Source: Pseudomonas entomophila
Lineage (GTDB): Bacteria; Pseudomonadota; Gammaproteobacteria; Pseudomonadales; Pseudomonadaceae
Assembly: GCF_029478665.1 (NCBI RefSeq)
Contig: NZ_JARPQB010000058.1
Coordinates: 1 to 64,000 of the forward strand
Direction of reading: 5' to 3'
DNA: 64,000 nt
Below, one piece after another: positions 54,401 to 63,400 of the stretch (within the stretch, counting starts at the first letter, position 1; the number at the start of each line of letters is the position of its first letter). The translations under genes were made by a program, and so were the position numbers. Under the pieces are notes generated by a model that searched no databases, had not been told where the DNA came from, and saw only the letters and a list, made by a program, of their open reading frames with translations.

Positions 54401-57400
54401 GCTGCGCGAAGACAGCCCGGGCGATAAGCGCCTGGTGGCTTATTTCACCGGCCATGAAGCAATCGCCGAACTGCACCAGCAGCTGCAAGGCCAACTGCCG
54501 GACTACATGCTGCCGTCAGCCTATGTACAACTGGACGCACTGCCGCTGACCGCCAACGGCAAGCTCGACCGCCGTGCACTGCCGCAGCCGGGCAGCGACG
54601 ATGTGATCCGTCGAGGCTTCGAGGCGCCACAAGGCGAAGTGGAAACCGCCCTGGCGGCGATCTGGGCCGAGTTGCTCAAGGTCGAGCAGGTCGGCCGTCA
54701 CGATCACTTCTTCGAGATGGGCGGCCATTCATTGCTGGCCATGCGCCTGGTGTCCCAGGTGCGCCAGCGCCTGGGGGTGGAATTGGCCCTGGCCGACCTG
54801 TTCGCCAATGCCGAGCTGGCGGCGCTGGCCCAGGTGCTGGCCAACGCCAGTGCCAGCGACCTCCCGGCGATCGTGGCGATCGATCGCGAGCAGGCCCTGC
54901 CGTTGTCGTTCGCCCAGCAGCGCCTGTGGTTCCTGGCCCAGCTGGAAGGCGGCAACCAGGCCTACAACATGCCGCTGGCCCTGGGGCTGCGGGGCGCGCT
55001 GGACGCCACAGCGCTGGAGCGTGCCTTGCTGCGTATCGTCGAGCGCCACGAAACCCTGCGCAGCCGCTTCGTGCCTTGTGGCGACAGTGCAGAAGTGCGG
55101 GTCGATGCGACCCCGCAACCGGGCTGGTTGCGCCGCGAGACACTGGCACAGAAAGACCTGCCCGCGCGCCTGCGCAACGAGGCCGTCGCGCCCTTCGACC
55201 TGGTCGCCGGGCCATTGCTGCGCGCCAGCTTGCTGCGCCTGGGCGAGCAGCACCATGTGCTGGCCCTGACCGTGCACCACGCCGTTGCGGATGGCTGGTC
55301 CCTGGGTGTGCTGACCCGCGAGCTCGGCGTGCTGTACCCGGCCCTGTGCCAGGGCCAGGGAGATCCGCTGCCGCCCTTGGCGATTCAGTACGGCGACTAT
55401 GCCGTGTGGCAACGCCGCTGGCTGGCGGGCGAGCAACTGCAGCGCCAGGCCGATTACTGGCGTGAAACCCTGGACGGCGCGCCGTCCCTGCTCAGCCTGC
55501 CCAGTGATCGGCCGCGCCCGGCGCGCCAGGACTTCAGCGGCGCCAGTGTGGTGCTGCGCCTGGACGAGCCGTTGGCGGTGGGCCTGCGAGCCCTGGCCCA
55601 ACGTCACCAGGTGACCCTGTACACGGTGCTGATGAGTGCCTGGGCCACGACCCTGTCCCGCCTGGCCGGCCAAACCGAAGTGGTGGTGGGCTGCCCGGTG
55701 GCCGGGCGTGGCCGCGCCGAGCTGGAGCCCTTGGTGGGGCTGTTCGTCAACACCCTGGCGATACGCATCGACCTGGCAGGCGCGCCGTCCGCCGCAGCCT
55801 TGCTGGCCCAGGTACAGCAGCGCCTGCTCCAGGCCCAGGCGCACCAGGACCTGCCGTTCGAGCAGGTGGTGGAGATCGTGCGCCCGGCACGCAGCCTCAG
55901 CCACACGCCGCTGTTCCAGACCACCCTCAACTGGCTGGCCGCCGATGACGCCGTCCTGCAGTTGGCAGGGCTGCAGCTGGAGGCGGTGGCGCAGGGCATC
56001 CAGGTGGCCAAGTTCGACCTGTCGCTGAACATGGGCGAGCAGGGCGAGGCGCTGGTCGGCAGCCTGGAGTACGCCACCGCGCTGTTCGACCAGGCCAGCG
56101 TGCAGCGCTTTGCCGGCTACTTCGAAACGCTGCTGCAGGCCATGGTGGACAATGACCGACAAGCGCTGGCCGCAGTCGCGCTGGTCGGTGACACGGAGCG
56201 TAAGCGCCTGCTGCACGGCTTCAACAACACGACACGAGCTTTCCCCCGCGGCCAGACCCTGCCGGCGCTGATCGAAGCCCAGGTGGCCCAGGCCCCGCAA
56301 GCCCTGGCGGCCAGGGCCGGTGAGCAAACCCTGAGTTATGGCGAACTGAACCGCCAGGCCAATGCCCTGGCCCATCGCCTGATCGACCTGGGCGTACGCC
56401 CCGACGACCGCGTGGCGGTGGTGGCGCGGCGCGGGCTGGACACCTTGGTTGCCTTGCTGGCGGTGCTCAAGGCCGGGGCCGGCTACGTGCCGGTGGATCC
56501 CGCCCATCCCGATTCGCGCCTGCGCTACCTGTTGAGTGACAGCGCGCCGGCGGTAGTGCTTGCCCAGCGGGTTTTGTTCGAGCGTCTTGCAGGCCTGGAG
56601 GTGCCTTTGCTGGCGCTCGACCAGCCTGATTGGCCGGCGCGTCACGACAACCCCATGGTCGCGGGCCTGACCCCCGACCACCTGGCTTATGTGATCTACA
56701 CCTCCGGCTCCACTGGCGAGCCCAAGGGGGTGATGGTCGAACACCGGGCCCTGGCCAACCTCGTCCACTGGCACCGCAAGGCCTTCGAGCTGAGGGCCGG
56801 GGACCACACGGCAAGCGTCGCTGGCTTCGGTTTCGACGCCATGGCCTGGGAGGTCTGGCCGGCCCTGTGCGCCGGCGCGGTGCTGCACTTGCCACCTGAA
56901 CCGCTGGGCAACGAACAGCTCGACGCGTTGCTGGCCTGGTGGCTTGAGCAACCATTGAAGGTGGCCTTCCTGCCCACTCCGGTGGCCGAGTACGCCTTCA
57001 ACCAAGGGCTGCGGCACCCGACCTTGCGCACCTTGCTGATCGGCGGCGATCGCCTGCGCCAGTTCAACAGCGATCCGGGCTTCGTGGTGGTCAACAACTA
57101 CGGCCCCACCGAAGCCACCGTGGTTGCCACCTCCGGGCTGGTGGTGCCGGGCGGCGCGCTGGATATCGGCCGGCCGATCGCCAATGCCCGCGCCTATCTG
57201 CTGGACGAGGCCCTGCAACTGGTGCCATCCGGTGCAGCGGGCGAGCTTTATGTGGGGGGGGCGGGCGTGGCGCGGGGTTACCTCAACCGCCCTGACCTGA
57301 CCGAGGCCCGGTTCCTCTCGGACCCGTACAGCGAAACACCGGGGGCACGGATGTACCGCACCGGTGACCTGGCGCGCTGGAACGCCGACGGTACCTTGGA

Positions 57401-60400
57401 GTACCTGGGGCGTAACGATGACCAGGTGAAGGTGCGTGGCCTGCGCATCGAACTCGGTGAGATCGAGGCCCAATTGCTGCAAGTGCCGGGTATCGAAGAG
57501 GCGCTGGTACTGGCCCATGAAGAGCTAGCGGGCCAGCCACGGCTGGTGGCCTGGTTCATCGCCGGGGCTGAGGCGCCGACGCCCACCGAGTTGCGGGCGC
57601 TGTTGCTGCAGCGCCTGCCGGCCTACATGGTGCCGGTGGCGCTGGTGCGGCTGGCGGCGTGGCCATTGACCGCCAACGGCAAGGTCGACCGCCGCGCGCT
57701 GCCGGCGCCCGCGCGCGAGGCGCTGGCCGAGCAGGTCTACCAAGCCGCCGAAGGTGAGCTGGAAATTGCCCTGGCCCAGCTCTGGAGCGAGCTGCTGCAG
57801 GTCGAGCGGGTCGGTCGCCAGGACCGCTTCTTCGCGCTGGGCGGCCACTCGCTGCTGGCCATGCGCATGGTCGGCCAGTTGCGCCAGCGCCTGGGCCTGG
57901 AACTGGCGTTGGGCACCTTGTTCGCCGACGACCGCCTGCAGGCTGTCGCGGCGGCATTGGCGGGCAACCAGGGCCGGGCCTTGCCACTGCTGGAGGCGGC
58001 GGCGCGGAGCCAGTCCCAGCCGTTGTCATTCGCCCAGCAGCGCCTGTGGTTCCTGGCGCAGATGGGCGATGCCAGCGCCGCCTACCATATTCCGCTGGGC
58101 CTGGCGTTGCGCGGGCCGCTGGACCGGATGGCGCTGGAGCGCGCCCTGGCGCGCATCGTCGAGCGCCACGAGAGCCTGCGCAGCCAGTTCGCTCAGGACG
58201 GTGCCGAAGCGCGGGTGCGGGTGGTGCCCGGGCACGGTGGCTTCGCCCTGGCCTGGCACGACCTGCGCGGGCAGCCGCAGCGGCTGCGAACGCTGGCCCA
58301 GGAGGAGGCATCGCTGCCGTTCGACCTGGCGCATCAGTTACCCGTCCGTGGCCGTCTGCTGTGCCTGGCACCCGATCACCACGTGCTGCTGCTCACCCTG
58401 CACCATATCGTCGCCGACGGCTGGTCGGTGGGCGTGCTCACCCAGGAACTGGCGGCCTTGTACCCGGCGTTCGCCGCTGGTGGCGAAGACCCGCTGGAAC
58501 CCCTGGCGATCCAGTACGGCGACTATGCCATCTGGCAGCGCCGCTGGCTGACGGGGGACGAGTTGCAGCGCCAGGGCGATTACTGGCGCCAGGCGCTGGC
58601 CGGTGCGCCGGTGTTGCTGGCACTGCCCGGGGATCGGCCGCGCCCGCCGCATCAAGACTACACCGGCGAGCGTGTCGACTTGAGCCTGGACCCACGCCTG
58701 AGCACCGAGCTCAAGGCGCTCTGCCAGCGCCACGGGATCACGCCGTTCATGCTGTTCACCGCCGCCTGGGCGGTGCTGCTGGCGCGCCTGTCGGGCCAGG
58801 ACGATGTGGTGATCGGCACGCCGGTGGCCAACCGCCGGCAAGCTGCGGTCGAGGGGCTTATCGGGTTGTTCGTCAACTCCCTGGCCTTGCGTATCGACAC
58901 CTCGGGGACTCCGGACCTGGGCACCTTGCTTGCCCGGGTCAAGGCGGTGGTGATCGCCGCCCAGGACCATCAGGATGTGCCGTTCGAGCAAGTGGTGGAA
59001 CTGCTGCGCCCACCGCGCAGCTTGTCCCACACGCCGCTGTACCAGGCCGCGCTGGATTGGGACGGCACTGTCGGCCAGCCGCCGCTGCACCTTGAGGGGT
59101 TGTCGCTGTCGCTGCTGGAGGCCGAGGCCCGTGTGGCGAAGTTCGACCTCAGCCTGAGCATGGGCGAAAGTGCCGACGGTTTCGCCGGCGCGCTGGTCTA
59201 CGCGACAGCGCTGTTCGACCACGAGACGGTGCAGCGCTATGCCCGTTATTTCGAGCAACTGCTCTGGAGCTTCATCGCTTCGGGTGAAGTGATCCCGTCC
59301 GAGTCGGTATTGCTGGGTGCGGCGGAGCGCCGGCAACTGCTGGTGGGTTTCAACGACACACGGGTGGACTACGACCTCGAACAGACCTTGCACGGGATGA
59401 TCGAGGCTCAAGTACGACGCACCCCTGACGCGGTGGCGGTGAAGGCCGAAGAGGGTGAGCTGACTTACCGCCAGCTCGACGAACAGGCCAACCGCCTGGC
59501 CCATCACCTGATCGCCCTGGGTGTGAAGCCCGACGATCGCGTGGCGATCTGCGTGGAACGCGGCCTGGCGATGGTGGTCGGCCTGCTGGCCATCCTCAAG
59601 GCCGGTGGCGCCTATGTGCCGGTCGATCCGGAGTACCCGGCCGAGCGGATTCGCCACATGCTGAGTGACAGCGCCCCGGTGGCGGTGCTGGTGCACGCGG
59701 CCACGCGCAGCGTGCCCGAGGCCGCCACGGTGCCAGTGATCGACCTCGACCAACCGAGCTGGCTGGAGCAGCCGGCGCAGGCGCCGCAGGTGGCCGGTCT
59801 GACCCCACATCACTTGGCCTATGTGATCTACACCTCCGGCTCCACCGGCCTGCCCAAGGGCGTGATGAACGAGCACGCTGGGGTGGTCAACCGCCTGCTG
59901 TGGATGCAGGACGTCTATCAGCTGGGCGCGGACGACGTGGTGCTGCAGAAGACCCCGTTCAGCTTCGACGTGTCGGTATGGGAATTCCTCTGGCCGTTGC
60001 AGACCGGCGCGCGCCTGGTCATGGCCCGGCCCGGTGGCCACCGCGACCCGGAATACCTGCGCGAAGTGATTCGCGCCGAGCAGGTCAGCACCTTGCACTT
60101 CGTGCCGTCGATGCTGGACGTGTTCCTCGCCCATGGCGAAGTCCAGCCCGAACGCCTCAAGCGCGTGCTGTGCAGCGGCGAAGCCTTGCCCGGCGCGCTG
60201 GTACGGCGCTTCCAGGGGCAACTGCCGACGGTCGAGCTGCACAACCTGTACGGCCCGACCGAGGCGGCGGTGGACGTCAGTGCCTGGCACTGCGTGACGG
60301 CGCCGGACAACACGCCGATCGGCAAGCCGATCGCCAACACCACGCTGTACGTGCTGGACGGCCACGGCCAGCCGGTGCCGCAGGGAGTGGCGGGCGAGCT

Positions 60401-63400
60401 GTATATCGGTGGCGTGCAGGTGGCCCGGGGTTATCTCAACCGTGCCGAACTGACCGCCGAGCGCTTCCTCGACGACCCGTTCGGCACCCGCCCGGGCGGG
60501 CGGCTGTACCGCACCGGCGACCTGGCGCGGCACCTGGCCGATGGCAACCTGGAATACCTGGGGCGCAACGATGACCAGGTGAAACTGCGCGGCCTGCGCA
60601 TCGAACTGGGCGAGATCCAGGCCTGCCTGACCGGCATCGAGGGGGTCAAGGAGGCGGTGGTGCTGGCCCGCGAGCAGCGCCTGGTGGCGTACTGCACAGG
60701 CACCCCGCAACCCACAGAGGTACTGCGCGCGGCGCTGCTGGCGCGGTTGCCGGAGTTCATGGTGCCGGCGCAGTTCATCCACCTGGAGGTTCTGCCGCTG
60801 AGCCCCAACGGCAAGCTCGACCGCAAGGCACTGCCGGTGCCGGAGGCGGTGCAGAGCCGGGACTACGAGGCGCCCGAAGGCGCGACCGAGGCGTTGCTGG
60901 CCGAGCTCTGGGCCGAGCTGCTGGGCGTGGAGCGGGTAGGGCGGCACGACAACTTCTTCGAACTGGGCGGCCACTCGCTGCTGGCCGTGACCCTGACCTC
61001 GCGCCTGCGTGCGCAGGGCATGACGGTGGATATCCGCGTGCTGTTCGACAAACCCACCGTGGCGGCCCTGGCCGCCACCCTCGGCCAGGTGTTCGAGGCA
61101 GAGGTGCCGGCCAACCGCATCGCCGCCGACTGCCCCCACATCACCCCGGACCTGCTGCCGCTGGTCGCGCTGGAGCAACAGGCCATCGACCGCATCGTCG
61201 CCAGTGTGCCGGGAGGCGTTGCCAATGTGCAGGACATCTACCCCCTGGGCCCCCTGCAGGCGGGTATCCACTTCCACCACCTGGCCAGCGAGGGGGCCGA
61301 CCCCTATGTCCAGCAGGTGACGTTCCTGCTGGATGATGCTGGACGCCTGGCGAAGTTGCAGCGTGCCTTGGACCAGGTGATCACGCGCCACGACATCCTG
61401 CGCACCTCGCTGTACTGGGAGGGCCTGGCGCAACCGGTGCAAGTGGTCTGGCGCCGGGCGCCACTGGAGGTCGTGGCCCTCGGCGACGGCGAAGCACCGG
61501 CCCTGCGCCTGGACCTGACCCGCGCGCCCTTGCTGCGCCTGGTTTACCGCCAGGCCCAGGGCGACGGTGCCATCGAGGCGACCTTGCTGTTCCACCACAT
61601 GGTCATGGACCACGTCGCCCAGGACGTGCTGCGCGCCGAACTGCAGGCCTGCCTGCTCGGCGAAGCCCATCGGCTGCCCGCGCCGGTGCCGTACCGCAAC
61701 TACATCGCCCAGGTGCTGCAAGGCGCGGACGAGGCCCAGCATGAGGCCTACTTCCGCGATCAGTTGGGCGATATCGACGAGCCGACCTTGGCCTACGGCG
61801 CCCATCCATACCCACATCCGGATGCCGAGGCCGAGGTCCGGCAAATGCTCGACGACGCGCTGTCACGCCGGCTGCGCGAGCAGGCCCGCCAGCTTGGCGT
61901 GGGCGCCGCCAGCCTGCTGCACCTGGCCTGGGGGCTGGTGCTGGGGCAACTCTCGGGGCGCGACAGCGTGGTCTTCGGCACGGTGTTGCTGGGCCGGCTG
62001 CAGGGGGGCGAGGGCGTGGAGCGGGCGTTGGGGATGTTCATCAACACCCTGCCGCTGCGCCTGAACGTCGGCGGCCTGCCGGTGCGCGAGGCGGTGCTCG
62101 ACACCCATCGTCGCCTGACCGGGCTGTTGCTGCATGAGCATGCCCAGCTCGCCTTGGCCCAGCGTTGCAGTGCACTGCCCCCCGGGGCGCCGCTGTTCAG
62201 TACCTTGCTGAACTACCGCCACAGCGCTGCGGCAGTGCGTGCCGATGCGCAGGCCGCGCAGGCCTGGGCGGGTATCCAGCTGCTGCAGGCCCATGAAGGC
62301 AGCAACTATCCGCTGGTGCTGAGCATCGACGACCTGGGCGAGGCCTTCTGCCTCTCCGCCCAGTGCGTGCCAGGCATCGACGCCGGTCGTCTGTGCGGCT
62401 ATCTCGAACACGCCGTGCAAGGGTTGCTGCAAGCCCTGGAGTCGGCACCGGAGCAGGGCCTGGAGCGGCTCGGCATCGTGCCGGACGAGGAGCGCCAGCG
62501 CTTGCTGGTCGAGTACAACGCCAGCGACCGCGACTACCCACGCGAAGAGCCGGTGCAGCGCCTGTTCGAACAGCGCGTGGCGCGCCACCCGCTGGCCCCC
62601 GCCGCCGTGCACGACGAACGCCAGCTGACCTACGGCGAGCTCAACGAGCAGGCCAACCAGCTGGCCCACTGGCTGATCGGCGAAGGCGTGGCGCCGGGTG
62701 ATCACGTGGCCGTCCTGCTGCCGCGCTCGCTGCCGTTGCTGGTGGCCCAGCTGGCGGTGCTCAAGTGCGCCGCGGTGTATGTGCCGCTGGACATCAACGC
62801 GCCCACCGAGCGCCAGGCGTTCATGGTGCACGATTGCCAGGCGGTGGCGCTGCTGACCCTCGGCGGCATTGCCGGGGACCTCGGTGTGCGGCGCGTCGAC
62901 CTCGATTGCCTGACGCTCGACGACCAGCCCGGGCACAACCCGGGCCTGGCCGTGGACGCTGCCGACGTGGCCTACGTGATGTACACCTCCGGTTCCACCG
63001 GCACGCCGAAAGGGGTGCGTGTCGCGCATCGCGGCATCACCCGCCTGGTGCTGAACAACGGCTACGCCGACTTCAATGCCCAGGACCGTATCGCCTTCGC
63101 CGCCAACCCGGCGTTCGACGCCGCCACCATGGATGTCTGGGGCGCGCTGCTCAACGGTGGCCAGGTGCTGGTGATCGATCACCAGACGCTGCTGGAGCCG
63201 GCACGCTTCGGCGCCACCTTGCGCGATGGCGGCGCCAGCGTGCTGTTCGTCACCACCGCGTTGTTCAACCAGTACGTGCAACTGATCCCCGAAGCCCTGG
63301 CCGGGCTGCGCATCCTGCTGTGCGGCGGCGAGCGTGGCGACCCTGGCGCCTTCCGTGCCTTGCTGGCCCAGGCGCCGAACCTGCGCCTGGTGCATTGCTA

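Noticed and set aside
26011..61080. Long direct repeats read as mobile elements or a CRISPR-like array
   Set aside because: They are in-frame duplicated A-T and C-lobe segments of NRPS modules with no terminal repeats, spacers or transposase.
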